The translations under genes and the position numbers were made by a program. The notes under the pieces are model-generated. The model was not told the origin of the DNA and made no database searches. It worked only from the letters and a program-made list of their open reading frames with translations. DNA of 36,047 nt from Verrucomicrobiota bacterium (GTDB lineage Bacteria; Verrucomicrobiota; Verrucomicrobiia; JAWXBN01): contig JAWXBN010000045.1 in assembly GCA_034440155.1 (NCBI GenBank), positions 1 to 36,047 of the forward strand. The letters are read 5' to 3'. This document shows, one piece after another, positions 8,861 through 16,540 of the stretch (position 1 is the stretch's first letter; each line of letters begins with the position of its first letter).

Positions 8861-9641
8861 TCTCAAAATCCATGTCGAGAAGGCGGGTTATACTCATCCG
8901 ATTGTCAAAGACTGCTCTTTAGATATCCCCCAAGGGAAATTCTGCTGTATTGTCGGACCAAATGGTTCGGGTAAAAGTACCTTTTTAAAATCTCTTTTAG
9001 GATTACTGCCGATCAATGAAGCCCAAGTCAAAATTGGGGAAAAACCTTTTTTTGATCTGCCCCTTAAAATGCGGGCACGCCAAATCTCATTTATGCTGCA
9101 AAAGCTTGAAATTGATTTTCCTTTTTCTGTGGAAGAGCTTGTGTCTCTCGGTCGTTACCCACATAGCGGGCTCATGACTGAATTAACATTATCGGATAAA
9201 GAAATCGTTACTTCCTGCTTGGAGCTCACAGGCACTGCCCACCTTCGTGAGCGCCGGATCAATGAGCTCAGTGGTGGGGAGTACCAACGAGTCCTACTTT
9301 CAAAGACCCTGGTCCAAAAAACCCCTATTCTCCTTTTAGACGAACCCACAGCCCACATGGATCTCGGCCACCAAGTACAAACCTATGAATTACTCAAAAA
9401 ACTAGTGGTGAGTGAAAACAAAACGGTCCTGAGCGTATGCCACGATTTGAATCTAGCCGCCGAATATGCAGATTTGATCGTGATCATCACGCAGGGATCC
9501 ATCCGTCTCTCCGGCAGCCCTGCTGATACCTTGACAAAAGAATCAATCGAATACCTTTCGGAATCGACGTGCTTGGTCGTTGATAAAAATCCATTTACCC
9601 AGAATCCCCATATTTATATCCGTCCCGGTCGATCATCATGA
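8844..9641 (+). CDS. ABC importer ATPase, BtuD/FecE-like
   Basis: Nucleotide-binding subunit that energises cofactor uptake at the cytoplasmic face of the inner membrane. In 265 residues: Walker A GPNGSGKS (about 38-45), Q-loop region near MLQKLEIDFPFSVEELVSLGRYPH, the signature LSGGEYQRVLLSKTL (about 140), Walker B ILLLDEPTAHMD (about 161) and the switch histidine in VCHDLNLA (about 198). The VEELVSLGRYPH segment is typical of the FepC/BtuD subfamily. It overlaps the substrate-binding gene by 17 nt and the permease by 4 nt (ATGA), so the three subunits are translationally coupled. No cobalamin riboswitch can precede them because there is no leader space. Confidence 0.93.
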   Translation: MNNPYDLKIHVEKAGYTHPIVKDCSLDIPQGKFCCIVGPNGSGKSTFLKSLLGLLPINEAQVKIGEKPFFDLPLKMRARQISFMLQKLEIDFPFSVEELVSLGRYPHSGLMTELTLSDKEIVTSCLELTGTAHLRERRINELSGGEYQRVLLSKTLVQKTPILLLDEPTAHMDLGHQVQTYELLKKLVVSENKTVLSVCHDLNLAAEYADLIVIITQGSIRLSGSPADTLTKESIEYLSESTCLVVDKNPFTQNPHIYIRPGRSS

Positions 9642-10678
9642 AAGAGAAAAAAAACCATCCCCTCCTTTTCATTTTTTCCCTGACAGCTATTTTAGCTGTG
9701 AGTATCATTGTGGCGATTAGCACAGGATACGGACCTTGGGCCGGGTTGACTGATACATTCCGCATGTTTACTCATTTCCTTACAGGTACACCGATGACAG
9801 CACGCGATAATATTTTGCAATCTGTATTTGTAAATTTGAGAATGCCCCGTGTCATCCTTGAGATATGCGTTGGGATCAATCTTTCGATTGCAGGAGTCCT
9901 TCTACAGGCCCTATTCCGAAATCCTTTGGCAGAACCCTACTCTGTGGGTGTATCCTCTGGAGCGGCCCTAGGGGCTGTCATCGCTGTAAGTATCGGTTTC
10001 CGTGAATCGATAGTCGGTATTGGGCTCCAAGGCTTTTTTGCATTTGGAGGAGCCTTGGCTATTACCTTTTTAGTCTATGTCATCGCACGACAAAACGGGG
10101 TGGTCCTGACGACCAAACTCCTCCTTACGGGACTTGCCGTAGCAGCCGTGATACAGGCAGTAACGACATTAATGCTCCTTCAATTTGAATTCATCCGTCT
10201 CCGCAGTGTGCTCGCTTGGACCCTCGGCAGCTTTTCCAATAAAGGCTGGTCCCATGTCATAACGATCGTTCCCTTTACATTTATCGGACTGGTTTTGTGT
10301 TCCTTCCTCGCCAAGCCTCTTAATATTCTTTGTCTGGGGGAGGAGAAAGCCAAATCTCTGGGATTAAATGTCGAGAAGTTCAAGCTCTCGATTTTTGTCA
10401 TCAGCTCATTATTAACCGGGACAGCCGTGGCAGTCAGCGGCATTATTGCTTTTGTCGGGTTGGTAGTGCCCCACATTATGCGTGTGATCCTGGGCCCAGA
10501 TCATAAATATCTGATTCCTGCTTCTGCACTGGGAGGAGCCCTTCTCGTCGTTTATGCGGATTTGATCGTCCGCATCCTTTCAAAATCCCAAGAAATCCCG
10601 ATTGGGGTAGTCACCAGTGTATTCGGGGGGATTATTTTTATCCAACTCCTAAAAAATACTCAAAAAGGAATTTCTTAG
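9638..10678 (+). CDS. ABC importer permease, FecCD/BtuC family
   Basis: Multi-pass inner-membrane permease of the FecCD family, 346 residues with roughly nine or ten hydrophobic segments. Family landmarks include LRMPRVILEICVGINLSIAG, LLQALFRNPLAEPYSVGVSSGAALGA, GEEKAKSLGLNV and GIIAFVGLVVPHIMRVILGPDHK. It pairs with the ATPase it overlaps by 4 nt. Its stop codon overlaps that of the minus-strand adenosyltransferase by 4 nt, so the two transcription units converge with no room for a separate terminator. The transported substrate is inferred as cobalamin from that neighbour and is not proven by sequence. Confidence 0.93.
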   Translation: MKEKKNHPLLFIFSLTAILAVSIIVAISTGYGPWAGLTDTFRMFTHFLTGTPMTARDNILQSVFVNLRMPRVILEICVGINLSIAGVLLQALFRNPLAEPYSVGVSSGAALGAVIAVSIGFRESIVGIGLQGFFAFGGALAITFLVYVIARQNGVVLTTKLLLTGLAVAAVIQAVTTLMLLQFEFIRLRSVLAWTLGSFSNKGWSHVITIVPFTFIGLVLCSFLAKPLNILCLGEEKAKSLGLNVEKFKLSIFVISSLLTGTAVAVSGIIAFVGLVVPHIMRVILGPDHKYLIPASALGGALLVVYADLIVRILSKSQEIPIGVVTSVFGGIIFIQLLKNTQKGIS

Positions 10679-11295
10679 TTTTTCCGAGGAACCCACTTCT
10701 GTTCCTGATCATAATTTTCCGTATTTGCTGCGACACGTGCCAGAATAAAAAGATAATCGCTGAGACGGTTAAGATAAACAACCAACTGGGAAAGTTCTGG
10801 AACTTTCTCGATCCCATTACTATGCAAGTAGTGGATAATGACCGACTCGACATGGCGGCAACTCGCCCGGGAAACATGGGCTTGGGATGCAAGCAAATTG
10901 CCACGGGGCATGATAAAAAAACGCATTGTCGGCAATACTATTTCAGATTCTTTAATCTGATCTTCCAAGATGGTAATCGATTCTGGAGAAACACGAGGAA
11001 TAAGGCTGAAAGACTCACTATCGTGTTCTGTCGCCAAAAGTGCCCCTATGTTAAATAATTCAGGCTGCACCTTACCGGCAAGGTGATCAAGAATACGGTC
11101 TAATATTATGGCTAAATCCCGGGCGGCGGGATGGTCCTGTGGCACTGGGACTGGCTGTGATAAAACGACACCGATTTGACTATTGAGTAAGTCTACCAGT
11201 CCGTAAGTCAGGACCCTGTGGTCTGATTTGAGGACTCTGCGTCCATTAAATAAACTGGTATATCCTGCATCCCCGCCTTTTGTGACTACTCCCAT
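10675..11295 (-). CDS. PduO-type ATP:cob(I)alamin adenosyltransferase
   Basis: Would transfer the adenosyl group of ATP to cob(I)alamin, making coenzyme B12. The 206 residues start with TKGGDAGYTSLFNGRRVLKSD (residues 5-25), the ATP-binding region of the family. They continue with VDLLNSQIG, the central helix MPRGNLLASQAHVSRASCRHVES and YLNRLSDYLFILAR (174-187). The usual VDELN motif reads VDLLN and the usual RRAER reads RHVES, so this is a divergent member; the arginines of HVSRASCR remain. It lies 1 nt downstream of the zinc-ribbon protein gene, at the end of the purC-rnc-ribE minus-strand series, and faces the BtuFDC-like importer. This suggests uptake and activation of the same cofactor. 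Confidence 0.85.
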   Translation of the reverse strand: MGVVTKGGDAGYTSLFNGRRVLKSDHRVLTYGLVDLLNSQIGVVLSQPVPVPQDHPAARDLAIILDRILDHLAGKVQPELFNIGALLATEHDSESFSLIPRVSPESITILEDQIKESEIVLPTMRFFIMPRGNLLASQAHVSRASCRHVESVIIHYLHSNGIEKVPELSQLVVYLNRLSDYLFILARVAANTENYDQEQKWVPRKN

Positions 11296-11296
11296 A

Positions 11297-11668
11297 TTAG
11301 TTCCTGCTCCTGAGTAAAAGATTTATGCCAATGACAAAGAGTCCGATACTCGAAATCAAGAAAATAACTGAAAGAATTCCCTGAATAATTTTCACATCGA
11401 TGGCCGAGGAAATAAAATAACACATAAAGTTCACCGTCGTGAGACCTAATATCCAAGTTGAAAGCACTTTGTAATCAACTTTTAAAGTTTTCTGACTGGT
11501 TTGGACCAGCTCATCAAATTCCTTAAAATCGACATCTAACCTCCCGGGTACCACGATGTGACGGCCACAATTAGGACAATCAATCTCATCAGGCACCTCA
11601 GGAGTAACCCCGATCATCTGGGCACAATAGAGGCAGCGGAATTGGTCCGGTGGTAAAAGGTCTGACAT
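11297..11668 (-). CDS. zinc-ribbon protein with two C-terminal membrane segments
   Basis: A 123-residue protein. Two CxxC pairs near the N-terminus (CLYC and CPNC, about residues 12-15 and 31-34) form a probable zinc ribbon. A linker follows, then two hydrophobic segments of about 20 residues each (about 70-90 and 95-116). The protein should therefore be anchored in the inner membrane with a small cytoplasmic zinc domain. This architecture is common among uncharacterised verrucomicrobial and planctomycetal proteins; I do not recognise a specific function. It is followed after 1 nt by the adenosyltransferase gene and preceded by a 54-nt gap. Confidence 0.75.
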   Translation of the reverse strand: MSDLLPPDQFRCLYCAQMIGVTPEVPDEIDCPNCGRHIVVPGRLDVDFKEFDELVQTSQKTLKVDYKVLSTWILGLTTVNFMCYFISSAIDVKIIQGILSVIFLISSIGLFVIGINLLLRSRN

Positions 11669-11722
11669 AAGCTTGTATTGAAATTATCGCAAAATCCTTT
11701 TCATGCAATAGCTTTATCATAT

Positions 11723-12445
11723 TTACTCGGGACAATCTATCTCCTTGCAAACAATGATGCCCTGCCTGAAGAATCTGGCCTTTTCATGTTTGAATCCCTT
11801 TAATCCCGCGTCTAGTGCCATGGATTTGAATTCCTCCCCGGTAAATGCCCTCCTTGCCGATACAATCGCATCATTCCTGCTAATAGGATTATTCGTGGTC
11901 TGGATAAGAATACTCGCACCTAACAGGGCCAAATCAGCCCGGACGATGTCGGTGCAATAAAGAACCCCTGATGTCACACGCCATAATTCCTTGAATATCG
12001 CGATGACCTCCAGGCGACTAAAGTGATGGAGTGCCATGTGGCACATGACCAAGTCAAATGACTGATCCGGATATGAAAGGTTAAAGAGATTTTGTATCTC
12101 ATAACCGATAACGGGATCATTTGTATTTTCCCGCGCAATTTGCAGCGTAACAGGATTAATATCAGTCGCCGTAATCTCTACCGGTTGATTCTTTTTTATG
12201 AACCAAGATGACATGAGCCGGGGGATGTCTCCAAAACCGGTTGCACAATCCAAAATCTTCGCGGGCCTGCCTGTAAAAGAATGATGTTCAAGAAACCGGG
12301 TCATCTGGGCATGAGACCCAAAATAACGGTTGATCCAACCGATAAACCTCAGGTCCTCAAGCATTAACTCCTTTGGCTGGGGCAGATCCATGAGTTCCTT
12401 CTGCTCTTCATGATATGCACGGTGGCGACAAATAAAATTCATCAT
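11723..12445 (-). CDS. class I SAM-dependent methyltransferase
   Basis: A 240-residue Rossmann methyltransferase. Motif I is ILDCATGFGDIPRLM, the acidic motif II is ITATDINP, and FDLVMCHMALHHF is the motif IV/post-IV region. The N-terminal signature KELMDLP...LEDLRFIGWINRYFG resembles methyltransferases that lie beside type III polyketide synthases and FAD oxidoreductases in other bacteria (recalled family context, not searched). Here it overlaps the PgeF-like gene by 4 nt, and the FAD reductase is one gene further upstream, so two of the three usual partners are present. The substrate may be an alkylphenol, quinone or lipid; this is inference. It is alternatively an unrelated small-molecule methyltransferase. 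Confidence 0.82.
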   Translation of the reverse strand: MMNFICRHRAYHEEQKELMDLPQPKELMLEDLRFIGWINRYFGSHAQMTRFLEHHSFTGRPAKILDCATGFGDIPRLMSSWFIKKNQPVEITATDINPVTLQIARENTNDPVIGYEIQNLFNLSYPDQSFDLVMCHMALHHFSRLEVIAIFKELWRVTSGVLYCTDIVRADLALLGASILIQTTNNPISRNDAIVSARRAFTGEEFKSMALDAGLKGFKHEKARFFRQGIIVCKEIDCPE

Positions 12446-13104
12446 AAAATCATCATTACCCCAAAGAGCCTGCCGGTTTTACCTTTCTCCATGCGGTATG
12501 AATAGTAGCGGCTCAAATCCCCAGCCGTATCCATCTGGCAATCATAAACACGTTCCACCCCGCACTCATAAAGCTGACGTTTGATCTCGGCGGGAATATC
12601 CATCTCGTAATGCTCCTTGCGGATACAAGGGCCTAAGACCGCCGTAAATGAGGACGAGGGCACCTGAAACTCATTTTTCATCTTGGTGACTGTTTTCCCC
12701 GTGATATTCAAAAGGGTCCCCCTCTTACCTGAATGGATTAAAGCAATGGAAGGAGTGGACTGCTCATAGATAAAAACAGGACAGCAATCTGCCACGTGAA
12801 TACCGATCGGTAATTGCCTACAGCGGGTAATCAATGCATCGGCATCCGGGATCACGCTGTCCTGCAACGACTCGACAACCACACTCATATCCCCATGGGT
12901 CTGCTCGCAGCGGACTATGGAGCCAAAGTCGATATGGTGGCGCAGTGCAATTTGCGTGTGTGCCTCCTCCAAGTCCTCTACGACCTTTTTTTTGTCTTCT
13001 GAAACGGCGATCCCCGGTATCCTTAATGTAAAAAAATGGACGAGGCCGGCCGTCTGGTCCAGCGGTGTAAACTGCTCGGAAAGTTGAGAATAATTCATCA
13101 TCAT
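12442..13104 (-). CDS. PgeF/YfiH-family (multicopper polyphenol oxidase-like) protein
   Basis: Members of this family were named polyphenol oxidases; some act as purine nucleoside phosphorylases or edit peptidoglycan precursors (PgeF). The 220 residues show the family's metal ligands in context: CEQTHGDMSVV with its histidine, DALITRCRQLPIGIHVADCCPVF with its cysteine, and the second histidine in ALIHSGKRGT. GPCIRKEHYEMD is the conserved C-terminal motif. The nearly invariant HAGWRGT is here HSGKRGT, losing the tryptophan, so this is a divergent member, though the metal-binding His is kept. It overlaps both neighbours by 4 nt, so it is co-translated with the methyltransferase and the FAD reductase. 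Which of the family's activities it has cannot be told from sequence. Confidence 0.85.
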   Translation of the reverse strand: MMMNYSQLSEQFTPLDQTAGLVHFFTLRIPGIAVSEDKKKVVEDLEEAHTQIALRHHIDFGSIVRCEQTHGDMSVVVESLQDSVIPDADALITRCRQLPIGIHVADCCPVFIYEQSTPSIALIHSGKRGTLLNITGKTVTKMKNEFQVPSSSFTAVLGPCIRKEHYEMDIPAEIKRQLYECGVERVYDCQMDTAGDLSRYYSYRMEKGKTGRLFGVMMIL

Positions 13105-14210
13105 TTTGAAAAGCGGGGTTTCATCAGGTTCTTGAGCATCAGATTAACGGGAAAGCGGGCTCCTGCCAGCAAATTTGCGCCCAAACTAGCTATCGGTGGA
13201 TTCCGTAGAATGGGGGCTATCATGAGATTTGTAGAGATTAAAGATTTTATCCCTTTCTCGATTTTTTTACCCAAAAGACTCATTTCCGTGCGTATATCAC
13301 TATCTGGATGGCAGGCTGACAATACACGAGCAGCAGCACTCACCCCTGAAGCTAAGGCATAAGTAATCCCCAAACCCGTGAATGGTTCCAAAAACCTTTT
13401 AGCATCCCCTGCCAGGATAATTCTTGGATTCTGGTTTCTACAGTGGTGAGGAAACGCCTTAGGAACGACTTTTGGGGCACACACCAACTGATAGTTTTTG
13501 AGAGACTCGCCGAGTAATTTGTCTTGGTGAATAAACCCTTGAAGGATTGATTCCGGCTGACGGCAATCGGGGGGGATCCTGTCCATATTAACAACAGCCG
13601 AAAAATCGAAATATTCATCCTGGTAGGAGCAAGTGCCCATGTACCCCCAACCGTTAAAGTGTAATGCTAATACGCCGGCAGGCAAATCGGATGTTTTAAT
13701 GATATATTGGATCCCGACACGTTTGGCCGTATTCCTTTTCTTTAAAGATTCCGGATGGGCAATAGAATTCATCCCATCGGCGCAAATTGCATAATCGGCG
13801 CTGCTTTGTCCCGTTGCCGTCTTCACCACGACCTTATTACCTTCGGAAAATAGTTCACGAATATTCTCCCCTTCTGAAATATTGATCCCCCGGGATTCGC
13901 AGAGTTCCCAAAGGCGTAAGTCGAACTCCTGCCGGGACAATGAATAAACGATCGCTGGGATATCCCAAGATTGGGAGGCTTGTCCTGTCGAAAGAGCAAG
14001 TTGCTTAATCTCACCTTTTGATACCTGCTCTAAAACCGGGGTGGCCTGGATCATATCAAGGAGGAAAAATGCATTTGTATTTAAAAAACCACCACAAACC
14101 TTCGGCCTCCCCTTTCTTTTGCCTTCAAAGACATGAACCGGCATTTGGTAACGGTCCAGGAAAAGTGCTGCGGCTAATCCTGCGGGTCCCGCCCCGACGA
14201 TGGCGATCAT
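13101..14210 (-). CDS. FAD-dependent oxidoreductase, geranylgeranyl reductase-like
   Basis: A 369-residue flavoprotein of the GGR/UbiH-like superfamily. The N-terminal dinucleotide-binding motif is IVGAGPAGLAAALFL (residues 4-18). The acidic ribose-binding end of strand 2 is VFEGK, followed by PKVCGG, typical of geranylgeranyl reductases. The second FAD motif is ILAGDAKRFLEPFTGLGITYAL. Such enzymes reduce isoprenoid chains or oxidise aromatic or polyketide substrates. It overlaps riboflavin synthase by 4 nt upstream and the PgeF-like gene by 4 nt downstream. Pairing with the methyltransferase two genes on suggests lipid or polyketide tailoring, without direct evidence. The adjacency to flavin biosynthesis may only reflect co-expression. 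Confidence 0.85.
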   Translation of the reverse strand: MIAIVGAGPAGLAAALFLDRYQMPVHVFEGKRKGRPKVCGGFLNTNAFFLLDMIQATPVLEQVSKGEIKQLALSTGQASQSWDIPAIVYSLSRQEFDLRLWELCESRGINISEGENIRELFSEGNKVVVKTATGQSSADYAICADGMNSIAHPESLKKRNTAKRVGIQYIIKTSDLPAGVLALHFNGWGYMGTCSYQDEYFDFSAVVNMDRIPPDCRQPESILQGFIHQDKLLGESLKNYQLVCAPKVVPKAFPHHCRNQNPRIILAGDAKRFLEPFTGLGITYALASGVSAAARVLSACHPDSDIRTEMSLLGKKIEKGIKSLISTNLMIAPILRNPPIASLGANLLAGARFPVNLMLKNLMKPRFSK

Positions 14211-14821
14211 GTGATTGTTTGACCTTTTGCCAAACGGGCATCGAGGATATTATTAATATACTTACCGATCATATCACTCTCCAAATTCACTTTGATCCCC
14301 GGGCGTGCATTTTTAAGGTTCGTCATGTCACGAGTATGTGGAATGATCCAGACCACCAGCTCTTGACCATTTATCTCCGCTACCGTCAGGCTGATTCCAT
14401 CGATGGAAATAGAACCTTTTTTCACACATAACGAAGCCACATCCTCCGGACAATCAATCACCAGTTTAAAATCATTTCCCGACTGGCTCCATTCCTGGAT
14501 GATCCCTACCCCATCCACATGTCCTGTCACAAAGTGACCACCCATCCGGTCTGCAGCGCGTAAGGAGCGTTCGAGATTCACGCAGGCACCCTGATCAAGG
14601 TAGCCCAGATTGGTGACCCTGAGTGTTTCATTCAGCACATTAAAAGTCATCACCCCGGCATTTGCAGCCACAGCGGTTAAGCAAACCCCGTTGACAGCGA
14701 TACTTTCACCGAGTGCTACATCATGAAAGGCGGCGGAAGCCCGGATCGTCAGGTCTGTGGACTCATTACCGGCTAGGAGTGATTGTAAAATGCCTGCTTC
14801 TTGGATAATGCCTGTAAACAT
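14207..14821 (-). CDS. ribE: riboflavin synthase alpha subunit
   Basis: Dismutates two molecules of 6,7-dimethyl-8-ribityllumazine to riboflavin, the last step of riboflavin synthesis, in the cytoplasm. The 204 residues contain the two tandem lumazine-binding barrels: MFTGIIQEAG with VNGVCLTAV in the first, and GGHFVTGHVDGVG with SIDGISLTV in the second. The C-terminal helix (SDMIGKYINNIL) is the trimerisation helix. The ATG at 14821 is preceded by an AGGA Shine-Dalgarno 5 nt away, and the gap to rnc is 9 nt. There is no FMN riboswitch because there is no leader. It is expressed as part of the rnc series and not with other rib genes. Confidence 0.96.
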   Translation of the reverse strand: MFTGIIQEAGILQSLLAGNESTDLTIRASAAFHDVALGESIAVNGVCLTAVAANAGVMTFNVLNETLRVTNLGYLDQGACVNLERSLRAADRMGGHFVTGHVDGVGIIQEWSQSGNDFKLVIDCPEDVASLCVKKGSISIDGISLTVAEINGQELVVWIIPHTRDMTNLKNARPGIKVNLESDMIGKYINNILDARLAKGQTIT

Positions 14822-14830
14822 AATTTTCCT

Positions 14831-15559
14831 TTAATCTTCCTTCATGTTGGTGGTCTTATTTTCAAGTGTATTTAATCGGTCAAGGGCATCTCGGGCGGCG
14901 GCGGTTTCCGCGTTCTTTTTGCTTTTCCCCTCACCACTGCCCCATTCTTTGCCTTCCCAGACCACCTTTGAGATAAAAGACTTATCATGATCCTGGCCGG
15001 ATTCTGACACAATCATGTAGGAAGGAGTCTCGCCGGATAAAGCTTGGATTCTTTCTTGTAATAATCCTTTAGGGTTACTCTCATCAGCAAATTGCCCTAG
15101 TAACGGAAGTTCTTCAGAGAACAGGCTCATGACAAAGAATTCTGCGGCCTGAATCCCTGAGTCGAGATAGATAGCCCCGATGACAGATTCCAAAGCATTT
15201 CCTAATGTCGAAACCCGGGTTCTTCCCTCAGGGTTATTCTCCGTAGGTCCCAAAACCAAGTCAATGTGTAACCCGATCTTGGCAGCCAGTTCCCCTAGTT
15301 TTTTACGGTTAACGAGCCCTGCACGCATTGTCGTGAGAACCCCCTCGAATTCATCGGGAAACGTGCGATATAGGTAATCCGAGAGGACTAACTGGAGCAC
15401 CGCATCACCGAGGAACTCCATCCGTTCATTGTCATTAATCTCTTTTTCACGGGCTTTCGTGACACTGGAATGGGTCAGGGCCTCAGTCAAAAGGCTTTGA
15501 TTACGGAATGTATAACCAAATAACTCGAAGGATATCTGGCTGGAAGATTCATTTGTCAT
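14831..15559 (-). CDS. rnc: ribonuclease III
   Basis: Cleaves double-stranded RNA in rRNA and mRNA processing. In 242 residues the N-terminal nuclease domain carries the signature NERMEFLGD (44-52) with E48 and D52, and NALESVIGAIYLDSG (121-135) with E124. A C-terminal dsRNA-binding domain spans about 163-232 (NPKGLLQERIQ and KSKKNAETAAARDALDRL). At the position of the E. coli Asp114 metal ligand this protein has Asn121; some other RNase III proteins also carry Asn there, so I do not take it as inactivating. It overlaps the recombinase gene by 4 nt (ATGA), indicating coupling, and precedes ribE by 9 nt. Confidence 0.96.
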   Translation of the reverse strand: MTNESSSQISFELFGYTFRNQSLLTEALTHSSVTKAREKEINDNERMEFLGDAVLQLVLSDYLYRTFPDEFEGVLTTMRAGLVNRKKLGELAAKIGLHIDLVLGPTENNPEGRTRVSTLGNALESVIGAIYLDSGIQAAEFFVMSLFSEELPLLGQFADESNPKGLLQERIQALSGETPSYMIVSESGQDHDKSFISKVVWEGKEWGSGEGKSKKNAETAAARDALDRLNTLENKTTNMKED

Positions 15560-16539
15560 GGAGTATCCTTCCGTGCTTGTTTGCGCCCACTGCGGGGATG
15601 ATATAGGCTGTGGGCATTTTTGAGTCTTTGCTGGTCCACTGCCGTGTAAATCTGTGTCGTGGTAATATCCGCATGTCCGAGCATTTCCTGGATAACCCTT
15701 AGGTCGGCCCCCTCCTCTAATAAATGCGTGGCAAAAGAATGCCTGAGTAAATGCGGGTATATCCTTTTTTCATAACCCGCCTTGCGGGCATGATTTTTCA
15801 CAATATCACGGACTCCCTGTGCGGAGAGTTTCCCTCCACGGTGATTGATGAAAATCTGGTTCACGCTTGATTTTCCGTTGGTTAGCCGGGGACGCCCACT
15901 TGTTAAATACCGGTCCAAGGCTTTCATTGCCTTCGCCCCAATTGGAACAAAACGCGTTTTATTCCCCTTACCCGTTACCCGTGCTGTTCCTGACTCTGTA
16001 TCCACTGATGATAATTCAAGGTCTTTAAGCTCGCCCAACCTCATTCCACTCGCATAAAAAAGCTCCATCACAGCCTGGTTACGTAATTGTAATGCATCAT
16101 CCCCTACGGAAGCACTCTCCAAAATGAGGTTCACATCCCCTTGGGAAAGGGTACCGGGCAATTTGCGTTGTGATTTGGGAGTCGGGCTATCTTGGAGGAG
16201 TGGTTTGATCCCGGGAAACTCTACTGAGACATGACGGAAGAAGAGGCGTAAATTAATATATAAATTCTGATAAGTGGCCGGAGCAATTTGCTTTTTGCGG
16301 GACTCGAGGAATTCACCGAATTTCTCTTCGGTTAATGCCTTCCAATCCATGATCTCCTGTTTCCGGCACCAATGGGCCAGCTGCGCAACTTGCCCGCATT
16401 CTAAGGTGACAGTTTTGGGGGAGAGTCCGCGCTCTGTGAGACGGTAAATGCGATATTCCTCAATCACCCGCAAAAGTGAAGGAGGAAGGGGCATTTCCTC
16501 CGTAGATCCTACGGTTAGAACATGGTGCTTATGCCTCAT
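15556..16539 (-). CDS. tyrosine recombinase, XerC/XerD family
   Basis: Site-specific recombinase of the type that resolves chromosome dimers at dif. An N-terminal SAM-like core-binding domain (IEEYRIYRLTERGLSPKTV) is followed by the catalytic domain with all expected residues: Arg in YASGMRLGEL, Lys in GKGNKTRFVP, His-x-x-Arg in HLLRHSFATHLLEEG, His in LGHADITTTQIYT and the following Tyr. The reading frame is open further upstream into purC, but the ATG at 16539, 1 nt after the purC stop, gives 327 residues and avoids the overlap. An ATG at 16494 gives 312 residues and is also possible. XerC and XerD cannot be told apart here. The housekeeping neighbours argue for Xer over a phage integrase. 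Confidence 0.9.
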   Translation of the reverse strand: MRHKHHVLTVGSTEEMPLPPSLLRVIEEYRIYRLTERGLSPKTVTLECGQVAQLAHWCRKQEIMDWKALTEEKFGEFLESRKKQIAPATYQNLYINLRLFFRHVSVEFPGIKPLLQDSPTPKSQRKLPGTLSQGDVNLILESASVGDDALQLRNQAVMELFYASGMRLGELKDLELSSVDTESGTARVTGKGNKTRFVPIGAKAMKALDRYLTSGRPRLTNGKSSVNQIFINHRGGKLSAQGVRDIVKNHARKAGYEKRIYPHLLRHSFATHLLEEGADLRVIQEMLGHADITTTQIYTAVDQQRLKNAHSLYHPRSGRKQARKDTP

Positions 16540-16540
16540 G

